64,000 nt of DNA, taken from assembly GCF_029369745.1 (NCBI RefSeq), contig NZ_CP120210.1, positions 1,240,001-1,304,000 of the forward strand. Direction: 5' to 3'. The notes under the pieces were generated by a model that saw only the letters and a program-made list of their open reading frames with translations, ran no database searches and was not told the DNA's origin. The DNA is from Amycolatopsis sp. QT-25. GTDB taxonomy: Bacteria > Actinomycetota > Actinomycetes > Mycobacteriales > Pseudonocardiaceae. Positions 39,719-47,890 of the stretch are shown one piece after another. Each line of letters starts with the position of its first letter. The first letter of the stretch is position 1. The translations under genes were made by a program, and so were the position numbers.

Positions 39719-41007
39719 CCGCCGATGAGCTTGTCGAGCGCTGCGTTGGCGTCGGCGGTCGCCTGGTCGAGCGATTTCGTTCCGGTCAGGTACGCGGTCA
39801 GCATGTCCTTGATCGGGTTCTGGCCCGATTCGACGTCACCCCACTTGGGGCTGGCCGGCACGGCGCGGCCGTTCTTGGACGCCTCGGCCATGACCTTGGT
39901 CAGCGGGTTCGCGTCGAGCGCGGACACGTCGGTCGAGGTACCGGGGACGTAACCGGCCTTGGCCAGCTCGGTCTGGTACTTCGGCGTGGAGAACAGCTTG
40001 ATGTAGTCCTTGGCCGCGGCCGCGTTCTTGCTGTTGGCCGGGACGACCAGGTTCGAGCCGCCGAGGAAGACCGGGGCCGACTTGCCTGCGGTCTTGCCGG
40101 GGATCGGGAAGGCGCCCGACTTCTCCTTGATCGACGGGTCGGTCTTGGCGGCGGTGTCGGCCTCGCCGGGGACACCGATCATCATCGCGACCTTGCCCGC
40201 GCCGTAGATACCGGCCTGCTGCGGGGTGGCCTCGTCGGCGTCCTTCGGCGCCTTGGTGCCCGAGGCTTCGGTGAGCTGCTTGTAGAACTCGAGCCCGGCC
40301 TTGGCCTGCGGGGAGTCCAGAGTGGACTTGAAGGACTTCCCGTTGGCCTGCGCGATGTCGCCGCCCTCGTCCCAGATGTAGGACAGCAGCTCGTACCAGT
40401 TCTGGCCGGGGTGGTAGACGGCCTGGAAGTCGGGGTCACTGCCGAACTTGGCCTTGAGCTTGGTGATCGCGTCGAGCCACTCCGCACGCGTCTTCGGCGT
40501 CGCGGTGATCCCGGCCTGCTCGAACATGTCCTTGCGGTAGATGACCTCACGGTTGGCCGCGTAGAACGGGACACCGTAGGTCTTGCCGTCGTACTCGCCC
40601 GAAGCCTTGAGGCCCTGGAGCCACTGGGCGCCGTTGAAGTCGGCGACGTTCGAGCTCAGATCGGCGAGCACGTTCTGGTTGGCGAACGCGGGGGTCTGGG
40701 TGTTGCCCAGTTCGATCACGTCCGGCGGGTTGTCACTGGCCAGCGAGGTGGTCAGCTTCTGCTGGATGCCGTTCCACTGCTGGATCTCGTACTTGATCTT
40801 GACGCCGGGGTGCGCGTCTTCGAATTCCTTGTGGAGCGAGTTCGTCAGGGTTTCCGGGGCGGTCCCGGTCATGAGCCAGACCGTGAGCGTGCCGTTCGAG
40901 GCCGGAGCGCTCGAATTCGTGCTGTCGCCACTGCCGGAACCGGCGCAGCCCGCCGTCGCGAGGGTGATGGCCGCGGCGCCCGCAGTCATCTTGAGCCAGC
41001 GCTTCAC
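39715..41007 (-). CDS. dasA: sugar-binding lipoprotein (DasA-like)
   Basis: Extracellular solute-binding lipoprotein of the importer, 430 aa. Signal sequence VKRWLKMTAGAAAITLATAGC with lipobox Cys at about residue 21. The mature part has the family 1 fold (TLTVWLMTGTAPETLTNSLHKEFEDAHPGVKIKYE, DVIELGNTQTPAFANQNVLADL, FLGGSNLVVPANSKN). The GTG at 41007 was chosen because it gives the lipobox leader and has AAAGGAC upstream. First gene of dasABCD, with a DasR-like site about 50 bp upstream. Chitobiose or GlcNAc is the likely ligand, inferred from context. Confidence 0.85.
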   Translation of the reverse strand: MKRWLKMTAGAAAITLATAGCAGSGSGDSTNSSAPASNGTLTVWLMTGTAPETLTNSLHKEFEDAHPGVKIKYEIQQWNGIQQKLTTSLASDNPPDVIELGNTQTPAFANQNVLADLSSNVADFNGAQWLQGLKASGEYDGKTYGVPFYAANREVIYRKDMFEQAGITATPKTRAEWLDAITKLKAKFGSDPDFQAVYHPGQNWYELLSYIWDEGGDIAQANGKSFKSTLDSPQAKAGLEFYKQLTEASGTKAPKDADEATPQQAGIYGAGKVAMMIGVPGEADTAAKTDPSIKEKSGAFPIPGKTAGKSAPVFLGGSNLVVPANSKNAAAAKDYIKLFSTPKYQTELAKAGYVPGTSTDVSALDANPLTKVMAEASKNGRAVPASPKWGDVESGQNPIKDMLTAYLTGTKSLDQATADANAALDKLIGG

Positions 41008-41053
41008 TCGTGCCGTCCTTTCGATGCCCGACCACGATGCCGGGCTCACACAA

Positions 41054-41069
41054 AATGGTGTAGACCAAT
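41054..41069. promoter_or_regulatory. DasR-like operator (dre site) upstream of dasA-like gene
   Basis: On the minus strand ATTGGTCTACACCATT, one mismatch from the palindromic core TGGTCTAGACCA. It lies 47 bp before the dasA-like start, the position seen for DasR sites in Streptomyces das operons. Confidence 0.7.
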
Positions 41070-41078
41070 GCGGGCAGC

Positions 41079-41092
41079 GTGGTACGTACCAC
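41079..41092. promoter_or_regulatory. second palindromic operator candidate before dasA-like gene
   Basis: GTGGTACGTACCAC is a perfect 14-bp palindrome 10 bp upstream of the DasR-like site and 7 bp from a TTGACA hexamer. It shares GGT-ACC half-sites with GntR-type operators but not the DasR core, so a second regulator may act here. Confidence 0.5.
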
Positions 41093-41316
41093 TCCGACTG
41101 TCAAGCGGGTGGCCGGTTCGTTGTAAACGAGCCGCAATGTTTCACCTTGAGTGAGCGCATGATCACACTGGTGATCGGTTTTCGCCGTCCTCGTCAGGTG
41201 CTCGCCAGGCGCGCTGACATGCGGTTTTTCGTTGACCGTCCCGATGAGCGGTGCATTCGGCGGGAGCCCCTTGGGCCGTTCGGAGGAGGATGGCCCTCGC
41301 GTTCGCCGAGCAGTGG

Positions 41317-41748
41317 TCAGCGGTGGTTCTCGTCGTCGGCGGGAGGCTCGATGCCGAAGAGCGCGCGGATCTGCTCCTGCAGGAACCACGCCAGCGTCGC
41401 GGAGACGATCAGCAGGATCAGCGGGAGGACCGGGCCGCCGTCGGCGAGGAGGAACAGTTCCGTGACGCTCGCGCCCACCATGACACCCGCCAGCAGCAAC
41501 GCCGCCGGCCCGCCGAAGCGGGGGACGAGCAGTCCGATCGCGCCGCCGACCTCCAGTACGCCGGTGACGTACCGGAGCCACTGCCCGAGTCCGATCTCGG
41601 CGAAGGTCTGTTCGGTGTGGCCACCCGCGAACAGCAGGTAGCCGCTGTAGAGGAACTCGGCCGCGAGCGCGGCGCGCACGACCCACACCGCGATCGAGCC
41701 GAGGGGCAGGCCGCGGGTGACGCTGGTTCCTCCGGACATGCCGGGCAT
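41317..41748 (-). CDS. DoxX-family membrane protein
   Basis: Four-helix membrane protein, 143 aa, of the DoxX family (respiratory or redox-related, function poorly defined). Helices are IAVWVVRAALAAEFLYSGYLLF, LRYVTGVLEVGGAIGLLVP, AALLLAGVMVGASVTELFLL and LPLILLIVSATLAWFLQ. GAGGAGAAAG lies right before ATG 41748. Situated downstream of the large TPR gene (104-bp gap, same strand). Confidence 0.8.
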   Translation of the reverse strand: MPGMSGGTSVTRGLPLGSIAVWVVRAALAAEFLYSGYLLFAGGHTEQTFAEIGLGQWLRYVTGVLEVGGAIGLLVPRFGGPAALLLAGVMVGASVTELFLLADGGPVLPLILLIVSATLAWFLQEQIRALFGIEPPADDENHR

Positions 41749-41852
41749 CTTTCTCCTCGGCGCGATGGGTGGCAAGGCGCTCGAAGGCGGCCACCGGTGC
41801 CGAAGCGGCATGACCGGCCGCCCCTGTCCCGCGGGGGTGCGGCGGCGGGATG

Positions 41853-43916
41853 TCACTTTTGTTCGCCGAGGAGTATCCGTTCGAGCAGCAGGTCGACGTC
41901 GCGGGCGGACTCCGCTTCGCCTATCCGGTGGAACGTTTCGGCGGCGCGCACCGCGCGGCGGGCGGCTTCCCGGATCCGGCCCGCGGCGTTCAGCACGTGG
42001 GCGGCGACGTGGTCGAGCTGCGCGACGAGCTGGTCCCTGGCCGGCGCGGCCTCGGTTTGCACGGCGTGCACGGCGTTTTCCGCGGCGTCGAGCGCGGTCA
42101 GCGCCGCGGCGAGGTCGCCGGACCGCAGCCGGGAAAGCGTCGCGGCGTTACGGCAGGTGGCGGCCACGTAGCCGCCGCCGATCGCCGCCGCCGCGTCGGC
42201 CGCCCGCGCGTAGAAGTCGGCGGCGTTCGCGCCGTAGCCGAGCAGGTCCAGTTGTTCGGCGGCGGCCATGCTCACCGAGATGTAGGAGTGCCCGGTGTCG
42301 CCCGACGCCTCGAGGATTTCGGCGAGGACGGCGTATTCGTCGAAGGCGCGGGAAGATTCGCCGAGCGCGCGGTAGCTGTCGGCGTACATCCACCGGCAGC
42401 GGTGGTCGCGGTCCGGTGACCCGGCGAGCAGCGAGAGGGCGCGGGGTGCGACGTCGAGCACCTCGTCGAAGCGCCCGGCGCCGTGCAGCGCGGTGACGAG
42501 GACGTACCAGTGCTCCGCGGTGTCCTTGCCTTTCGACGCGGCGGCACCGAGGGCCGCGTACGCGTCGTCGACGGCGTCGGCGAACCGGCCGGTGCCGACC
42601 AGGGACAGCGCCCGAAGGTGGCGGAGATGTCCGCGCAACCGTTCCGGGCCGCCGACGGGCAGTGCCGAGAGCAGGTCCTCCACGAAGACGTCCAGCTCGT
42701 CGAGCGATCCTGTCCGCTCGTAGGCGATCCGGATCTGTTCGACGGCTTCGACGGCCTTTTCGCCGGCGTTTCCGACGATGAAGGCGTCCGTCGCCGCCCG
42801 CGCGAGTTCCAGCGTGGTCACCGGATCCTCGCCGTCACCGTTCCGCAGTGACGCTTCGAGGCACAGAAGGGTGCCGTGGAGCAAGGGATCGCCCGTTTCC
42901 CGAGCCCGCTCCGCTCCCCGTCGGGAGGCTTCGTACGCCTCGGCGGTGCGACCCTGTCCGGAAAGTACGTGTGCCAGCCAGTATTCACCCCAGCAGGCGG
43001 CGCGCTCGTCCGTCCCGGCGCGCAACCGCGCCGCGGCCACCGTCGTCAGCGCGACCCCGGTCTCGGCCTGATCGTCGAAGACGAGCCACAGGCCGAGCCA
43101 GCATTGGTTGAGCAGGAAGCGGATTCCCTCGCCCCGGCGCCGGAATCCGGCGGCCGCGTCGCGCAGCCGGTCTTCGGTGTCGTCGCCTTGCGAGAAGATC
43201 GCACGCAGTTCGGTCAGCCGTGGGACGAGCTCGTCCGGGGCGTCCTCGATCACGGCGAGACAGGCGCGTGCTTCTTCCGGTTCGCACCGGTGGTTGTGGA
43301 TTTCCGCCCGGACCAACAGTTCCTCCGCGGACAGGTCCGGCGGGGGCAGGATCGGGACCCTGGGGAGCGCGGAAGGCAGGAGCGGGACGAAGTCCGCGAC
43401 CGGTTTCGCGGCCATTTTCTCTTCGGCGTGCGCGGTGAAGCAACCGGTGTGCTCGCGTCCGTCGAGTTCCTCCGCTTCGACGAACGCTGCGGCTCGCATC
43501 CGAACGTTCAGCCTGCTCAAGGAAAGGCCGTCATACGGGCCGTTGAGAACGAACCGGATCCCGCCGTATCCGGTTTCCGTCAACCGGCGGGTGAGCAGTG
43601 CCGCCGAGGCGAAGAACTCGAGCCTGCCGACGGCGTCGGAATGGTCGCCGACGCCGTCCAAAAGCGACAGAAGATCGAGACCGGTGTGCTCGTTGCCGGT
43701 GAGGGCGCAGAACTCCAGCCGCAGGGCGTGGTCGCCGTAGCGGAGCGGCGCCCCGGCCGAGGCCCTGGTCACCCATCGATAGGTCGACGCGGCCTCGGCG
43801 TGTTTGCCCGCCGCCGCCAGCGGCACCAGGGTCCGGCAGAGCCGGGTGATCTCGGCTCCGTCGGGATGGGAGCCCTCGGAGTCGTTCTCGCCCGCGCGGC
43901 GTGGTTCCACTTCCAT
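41853..43916 (-). CDS. large TPR-like helical protein, unknown
   Basis: Protein of 687 aa composed mostly of short helical repeats resembling TPR (for example DDAYAALGAAASKGKDTAEHWYVLVTAL and SFARAFD-type pairs such as ALGESSRAFDEYAVLAEILEASGDTGHSY). No enzyme domain, signal peptide or membrane segment is evident. An N-terminal segment (EITRLCRTLVPLAAAGKHAEAASTYRWV) starts the repeats. Proteins like this occur beside signalling or regulatory genes in actinomycetes without known function. ATG 43916 was preferred over an upstream in-frame codon because the extra residues are basic and unlike the rest. Confidence 0.65.
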   Translation of the reverse strand: MEVEPRRAGENDSEGSHPDGAEITRLCRTLVPLAAAGKHAEAASTYRWVTRASAGAPLRYGDHALRLEFCALTGNEHTGLDLLSLLDGVGDHSDAVGRLEFFASAALLTRRLTETGYGGIRFVLNGPYDGLSLSRLNVRMRAAAFVEAEELDGREHTGCFTAHAEEKMAAKPVADFVPLLPSALPRVPILPPPDLSAEELLVRAEIHNHRCEPEEARACLAVIEDAPDELVPRLTELRAIFSQGDDTEDRLRDAAAGFRRRGEGIRFLLNQCWLGLWLVFDDQAETGVALTTVAAARLRAGTDERAACWGEYWLAHVLSGQGRTAEAYEASRRGAERARETGDPLLHGTLLCLEASLRNGDGEDPVTTLELARAATDAFIVGNAGEKAVEAVEQIRIAYERTGSLDELDVFVEDLLSALPVGGPERLRGHLRHLRALSLVGTGRFADAVDDAYAALGAAASKGKDTAEHWYVLVTALHGAGRFDEVLDVAPRALSLLAGSPDRDHRCRWMYADSYRALGESSRAFDEYAVLAEILEASGDTGHSYISVSMAAAEQLDLLGYGANAADFYARAADAAAAIGGGYVAATCRNAATLSRLRSGDLAAALTALDAAENAVHAVQTEAAPARDQLVAQLDHVAAHVLNAAGRIREAARRAVRAAETFHRIGEAESARDVDLLLERILLGEQK

Positions 43917-43994
43917 GGTTCTGCCCCCAGAACAATGACGTCGACGCCGGATCTTAACTCCCGGCGTCGCGTCATGGTCCTGCATTCGGGTGGT

Positions 43995-44792
43995 TCAGGG
44001 GACGCGTACGGCGGCGATTTGCGTCGCCTGCCCGATCACCCTGTTCTTTTCGTCCCAGAGCTCCGCGACCTCGTCCATCCGGTCGCCGCCGATCTCCCCC
44101 GCGCGCATCCGCACCCGCACCGGACCGGAGGCCGGGAGTCCGCGCAGGTACGCGGTGAACTGGACGGTCGGCGCCCAGCCCGCGATGCCGAGGTCGTAGG
44201 AGATCGGGGGCACCGGGTCGAGCGCCACGAGCAGGCTCACCGGATCCCAGTCGGTGCCGTCGGCGAGCCGTAGCCAGGACGAGATGACGCCCTTTCGGGA
44301 CGGCTGTCCCACCGCGAAGCCCGCCGAGGCGGGGTCGATCCGCTGCTCGACGACGTCCATCAGGCCGATGCGGAACCCGCCACCGCCGTCGGCGGGCACG
44401 GGCAGGCAGTCCTGCTCGGGTGGCATCCGCACCGGGTCCACTCCGGACCACCACGCGTCGCCGTCGGTCAGGACGCCCTGGGTGATCAGGGCTTCGGTGC
44501 AGGGCACGCCGTGCTGACTCAGCCGCGCGCGCAACTGGGTGAGGCCGCGGCCCTCGCGCAGCACCTCGACTTCGACGACCGCCGGACCGGGCTCGGGCGC
44601 CACCGAGAACGAGCCGCTGATCGCGGTGAGATGCGGATGCGAGGAAACCTCGGCGGCGGCCCTGGCGAGCACGGCGAGCAGGTAGCCGCCGTGCAGCTTC
44701 GTCCCGATCGTCCATTGTGGATCGAGTTCGGTGTCGAACACCGGGTCTTCGCCCCGGCGGTGCGGGGCGGTCGCGGTCCGGAAGTGCGCCAT
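43995..44792 (-). CDS. acyl-CoA thioesterase, TesB-like double hot-dog
   Basis: Thioesterase-family protein, 265 aa. The N-terminal hot dog carries WTIGTKLHGGYLLAVLARAA, with the family's HGG(Y/H) motif, and SGSFSVAPEPGPAVVEVEVLREGRGL. The C-terminal hot dog has LGIAGWAPTVQFTAYLRGLP and RVRMRAGEIGGDRMDEVAELWDEKNRVIGQATQ, the typical last strands. It hydrolyses acyl-CoA thioesters. Divergent from a TetR gene, with a perfect 25-bp operator between them, so it is the probable regulatory target. Confidence 0.82.
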   Translation of the reverse strand: MAHFRTATAPHRRGEDPVFDTELDPQWTIGTKLHGGYLLAVLARAAAEVSSHPHLTAISGSFSVAPEPGPAVVEVEVLREGRGLTQLRARLSQHGVPCTEALITQGVLTDGDAWWSGVDPVRMPPEQDCLPVPADGGGGFRIGLMDVVEQRIDPASAGFAVGQPSRKGVISSWLRLADGTDWDPVSLLVALDPVPPISYDLGIAGWAPTVQFTAYLRGLPASGPVRVRMRAGEIGGDRMDEVAELWDEKNRVIGQATQIAAVRVP

Positions 44793-44801
44793 GACTCAAG
44801 C

Positions 44802-44826
44802 TGACACCGTCAAGTTGACGGTGTCA
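44802..44826. promoter_or_regulatory. TetR operator between thioesterase and tetR genes
   Basis: TGACACCGTCAA and its exact reverse complement flank a single central G, giving a perfect 25-bp palindrome. It contains TTGACA/TTGACG hexamers on both strands, so it overlaps the -35 regions of both divergent genes and would repress both. Confidence 0.85.
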
Positions 44827-44850
44827 AGTCGAAGCTGGCAGCATCACGGC

Positions 44851-45546
44851 ATGGGCGCGAAGCGGACGAAGGCGCGGCCGGGCGAAGGGGAGAAGCTGCG
44901 GGGCGAGATCCTGTCCGCCGCCGACGACCTGCTCGGCGAAGCGGGGACCGACGAGGCGCTGACCCTGCGCGCCGTCGCCCGCCGGACCGGCGTCTCCACC
45001 CCCTCGGTCTACGCGCACTTCCCGAGCCGTGACGCCTTGCTCGAGGCCGTCTGCCTCCGGGTCTGGGACGAACTCGGGCACCGGATGCGCGCGCACGCCG
45101 CCGAGGTCGCCGACCCCATGCGGGCGCTCGGCCGGTGCGCTCGCGTGTACGCCCGGTTCGCCCTCGACCATCCGGTGCAGTACCGGGTACTCCTGATGCG
45201 GCCGTCCGGCGGCTCGTCCCCCGGCGCGGTCGCCTGCTTCCGGTACCTCGCCGACGCGACCGCCGCCTGCGTGCGGGCCGGGATCCTCCGCGGCGAACCG
45301 GAGGTCCTGGCGATGGGTCTCTGGTCGGCGATGCACGGCTGTGTGAGCTTGCTCATCGCGCAGCCGGGGTTCCAGTGGCCGGAAGAGCCGGAGGCGCTGA
45401 TCGACACCGTCATCCGGATGGCCGGGCTCGGCACGGCGCTCGCCTGCCGCGTCCCGCGCGACGCCATTCCACCGAGTGTCGTACTGAAGGATGACCTGGA
45501 CGAACTGGCGGCGGGCTGGGCGACACCGCGGCATCGGACTGGTTAG
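44851..45546 (+). CDS. TetR-family regulator of thioesterase
   Basis: Repressor of 231 aa. HTH segment: TLRAVARRTGVSTPSVYAHFPSRDALLEAV. The C-terminal domain (FALDHPVQYRVLLMRP, VLAMGLWSAMHGCVSLLIAQPGFQWPEE) matches the TetR_C_33/WHG-type ligand domain common in actinomycete fatty-acid or xenobiotic regulators. Start ATG 44851, 25 bp past its own palindromic operator. It may sense acyl-CoA, given the divergent thioesterase; that is inference. Followed by the phosphatase gene after 10 bp. Confidence 0.85.
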   Translation: MGAKRTKARPGEGEKLRGEILSAADDLLGEAGTDEALTLRAVARRTGVSTPSVYAHFPSRDALLEAVCLRVWDELGHRMRAHAAEVADPMRALGRCARVYARFALDHPVQYRVLLMRPSGGSSPGAVACFRYLADATAACVRAGILRGEPEVLAMGLWSAMHGCVSLLIAQPGFQWPEEPEALIDTVIRMAGLGTALACRVPRDAIPPSVVLKDDLDELAAGWATPRHRTG

Positions 45547-45556
45547 GCTTCCCCGC

Positions 45557-46762
45557 ATGTCCGGGACCCCGACGACCGACGATCGTCTCCAGGTGCTCGA
45601 AGCCATCACCGACACGACCCTGGGTCATCTCGACCAGGAAAAGGTGATGGCCACCCTCCTCGCGCGGGTCCGCGAGGTCCTCGGCGTCGACACGGCCACC
45701 GTGCTCCGGCACGATCCGGAGGCGCAGATGCTGCACGCCGTCGCCGCGTCGGGTATCGAGGAGGAGGTCTATCAAGACGTCCGGGTCCCCGTCGGTGCGG
45801 GCTTCGCCGGCCGGGTGGCCGGGGAACGGCGTCCGGTGATCCTCGACCACGTCGACGAGACCACCGTGGTCAACGCGCTCCTGTGGGAACGCGGGCTGCG
45901 CGCCATGCTGGGCGTGCCGATGCTGGCCGAGGACGAGCTGATCGGCGTGCTGCACGTCGGTTCCGTGACGCCACGCGATTTCGACGAGGCCGACACCGAA
46001 CTGCTGCGGCTGGTGGCCGGGCGGCTGGCGCTGGCGTTGCAGATCGAGAACTCCACCTCCGACCGGGCGGCCGCGGCCGCGCTCCAGCGGAGTCTGCTGC
46101 CGGCGCGGTTGCCCGCCGTTTCCGGGCTGAGGTTCGCCGCGCGGTACGTGCCGGGTGCCGAGCCGGGGGTCGGTGGTGACTGGTACGACCTGTTCTCGCT
46201 GCCGGGCGACCGCCTCGGCATCGTGATGGGCGACGTCGCCGGGCACGGTCTCAACGCCGCCGTGATCATGGGGCGGCTGCGCAGCGCGCTTCGCGCCTAC
46301 GCGCTCGAATCGAGCGATCCGGCGGAAGTGCTGTCCAAACTGGACCGGAAGGTCCAGCACTTCGAGCCGGGAGCGCTGGCCACCGTCGTGTACGGACTTG
46401 TGTCGGCTACGCGGGACAGGTTCGCGGTCTCGCTGGCCGGACATCTGCCTCCCGTGCTCGCGGCCCCCGGCAAGCCTTCGGCGTTCGTCGATGTCCCGGT
46501 CGATCCGCCGATCGGGGTCACCGGCCCGCGGCGGCGGACAGCGGAGCTCGAGCTGCCGCCCGGTGGCGTGCTCGCCTTCTACACCGACGGTCTCGTGGAG
46601 CGCAGGGATCACCTGATCGACGTCGGCCTGCGGCGGCTCGCCGACGTGATCACCCCCGATCAACCAGGGGTGGTGTGCGCGCGGGTGATGGCCGCCCTCG
46701 TCGGTACGACGCCCGCGCAGGACGACATCGCCCTTCTCGTCGCCCGGCGCGAACCGAACTGA
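45557..46762 (+). CDS. GAF-PP2C (SpoIIE/RsbU-type) protein phosphatase
   Basis: Signalling phosphatase, 401 aa. A GAF domain spans about residues 15-165 (KVMATLLARVREVLGVDTATVLRHD). The PP2C/SpoIIE phosphatase covers about 175-400, with metal-binding aspartates in VGGDWYDLF, VMGDVAGHGLNAAVIM and AQDDIALLV. Such proteins dephosphorylate anti-anti-sigma factors and control alternative sigma factors; no such partner is adjacent. Start ATG 45557, 10 bp after the TetR stop, so it may be co-transcribed. It converges with the YdeI gene, with only 1 bp between stop codons. Confidence 0.88.
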   Translation: MSGTPTTDDRLQVLEAITDTTLGHLDQEKVMATLLARVREVLGVDTATVLRHDPEAQMLHAVAASGIEEEVYQDVRVPVGAGFAGRVAGERRPVILDHVDETTVVNALLWERGLRAMLGVPMLAEDELIGVLHVGSVTPRDFDEADTELLRLVAGRLALALQIENSTSDRAAAAALQRSLLPARLPAVSGLRFAARYVPGAEPGVGGDWYDLFSLPGDRLGIVMGDVAGHGLNAAVIMGRLRSALRAYALESSDPAEVLSKLDRKVQHFEPGALATVVYGLVSATRDRFAVSLAGHLPPVLAAPGKPSAFVDVPVDPPIGVTGPRRRTAELELPPGGVLAFYTDGLVERRDHLIDVGLRRLADVITPDQPGVVCARVMAALVGTTPAQDDIALLVARREPN

Positions 46763-46763
46763 G

Positions 46764-47333
46764 TCACCGGACCGGGTGATTCGCGCGCAGGTTCACGGCG
46801 GCGAGCTCGACGGTCCTGGCGATCCGCCGTTCACGGGTTTCCGGTTTTTTCGCGGTCAGGATCCATTCCAGGATCAGCCTTCGGGACGACGGCGGGAACC
46901 GCGCGAAATGGGTGCGGGCCGCCTCGTCGGCTTCGAGCCGGGTACGCAGGTCTTCCGGGACGCCGTCGCCGTCCGGCACGACCTGCCAGCGGCCCTCTGT
47001 CTTGGCCAGGTCGATCATCGCCTGACCGCGTTCGGTCATCCGCCCCTCGGCGATCAACCGCGCGGCCCGCTCGCGGTTGACCCGGCTCCACGAAATCCGG
47101 GGACCGCGCGGGGTGAACCGCAGCCGCGAACTCGTGGCGTCGTGCTTGCGGTGCAGCCCGTCGATCCAGCCGAAGCACAGGGCCTGCTCCATCGCCTCTT
47201 CGATCCGGACGCCGGGGACGCCGCTGCCCCGGTGCCGGATGATCAGCCAGACCTCCTTCCCGGTCGCGGCGTTCTCGGCCAGCCACGCACGCCACTCGGC
47301 CGGGTCGGCGGCACTGATGATGGTCTCGTTCAT
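46764..47333 (-). CDS. YdeI/OmpD-associated family protein
   Basis: Protein of 189 aa matching the YdeI/OmpD-associated (bacteriocin-protection) family: EWRAWLAENAATGKEVWLIIRHRGSG, then ALCFGWIDGLHRKHDATSSRLRFTPRGP and ISWSRVNRERAARLIAEGRM, then the C-terminal DUF1905-like stretch ARTHFARFPPSSRRLILEWI. The biochemical role is unclear. ATG 47333 with AAAGGAA upstream. Divergent from the ArsC-like gene 90 bp away. Confidence 0.82.
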   Translation of the reverse strand: MNETIISAADPAEWRAWLAENAATGKEVWLIIRHRGSGVPGVRIEEAMEQALCFGWIDGLHRKHDATSSRLRFTPRGPRISWSRVNRERAARLIAEGRMTERGQAMIDLAKTEGRWQVVPDGDGVPEDLRTRLEADEAARTHFARFPPSSRRLILEWILTAKKPETRERRIARTVELAAVNLRANHPVR

Positions 47334-47423
47334 GACGGGGTTCCTTTCGCCGTAACGTCTGTGCCCATCATCGGAAGCAAAGTGCTCACCGGCCGAGCAC
47401 TTTTCGGAGGGAGGCGGTCTCGG

Positions 47424-47783
47424 ATGGAGATCTGGGTGAACCCGGCATGCTCGAAGTGCCGTTCGGCGGTGTCGATGCTCGACGACGCGGGAGCCGAGTA
47501 CACCGTGCGGAAGTACCTCGAAGAGCCGCCAACGGCGAAGGAACTGAAGGCCGTCCTCAAGCGGCTCGGGCTCGAACCGTGGGACGTCACCCGCACCGCC
47601 GAACCGGTCGCGAAGGAACTCGAGCTGAAGACCTGGGGTCGCACTCCCGCCGACCGTGACCGGTGGATCGACGCACTGGTCACCCATCCGAAGCTGATCC
47701 AGCGGCCGATCATCACCGCCGACGACGGCACGACCGTGGTGGGACGCACCCCGGAAGCGGTGCGGTCGGTGCTGCCCGGCTGA
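47424..47783 (+). CDS. ArsC/Spx-family protein (arsenate-reductase-like)
   Basis: Thioredoxin-fold protein, 119 aa. The CxxC-type active site is NPACSKCRSAVSMLD, and the family motif RPII follows in LIQRPIITADDGTTVVGRTPEAVR. The middle section TAKELKAVLKRLGLEPWDVTRTAEP is typical of ArsC-like proteins that need glutaredoxin. The arsenate Arg of true ArsC is not certain, so it could be an Spx-like or YffB-like relative. Start ATG 47424 has GGAGGGAGG about 10 nt upstream. No ars operon is nearby. Confidence 0.8.
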   Translation: MEIWVNPACSKCRSAVSMLDDAGAEYTVRKYLEEPPTAKELKAVLKRLGLEPWDVTRTAEPVAKELELKTWGRTPADRDRWIDALVTHPKLIQRPIITADDGTTVVGRTPEAVRSVLPG

Positions 47784-47801
47784 CGGTTTCGGGAGTCGCC
47801 G

Positions 47802-47846
47802 ATGGACGGCACGCGTGTCGTCTCTCCCGTCACGTGTGCCGTCCAT
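47802..47846. terminator. bidirectional hairpin with GGACGGCACRCGTG core
   Basis: ATGGACGGCACGCGTG (47802-47817) and CACGTGTGCCGTCCAT (47831-47846) pair with one mismatch around a 13-nt loop; an outer CCGGCTGACGGT/ACCGTCAACCGG pair nests around it. It lies between convergent genes. The same GGACGGCACACGTG core recurs at 62111-62166. Confidence 0.75.
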
Positions 47847-47890
47847 AAAGGCACGCGAGACCGTCAACCGGGCACTGGTTTCTGCCGCCG

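Larger units (their letters stand above)
41008..41316. other. 309-bp regulatory gap before dasA-like gene
   Basis: Contains the das-operon control region (DasR-like site, a second palindrome, and a TTGACA hexamer at 41104-41099 on the minus strand). From about 41110 to 41316 I see no gene or motif; it separates the das operon from the end of the DoxX gene. Confidence 0.55.
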
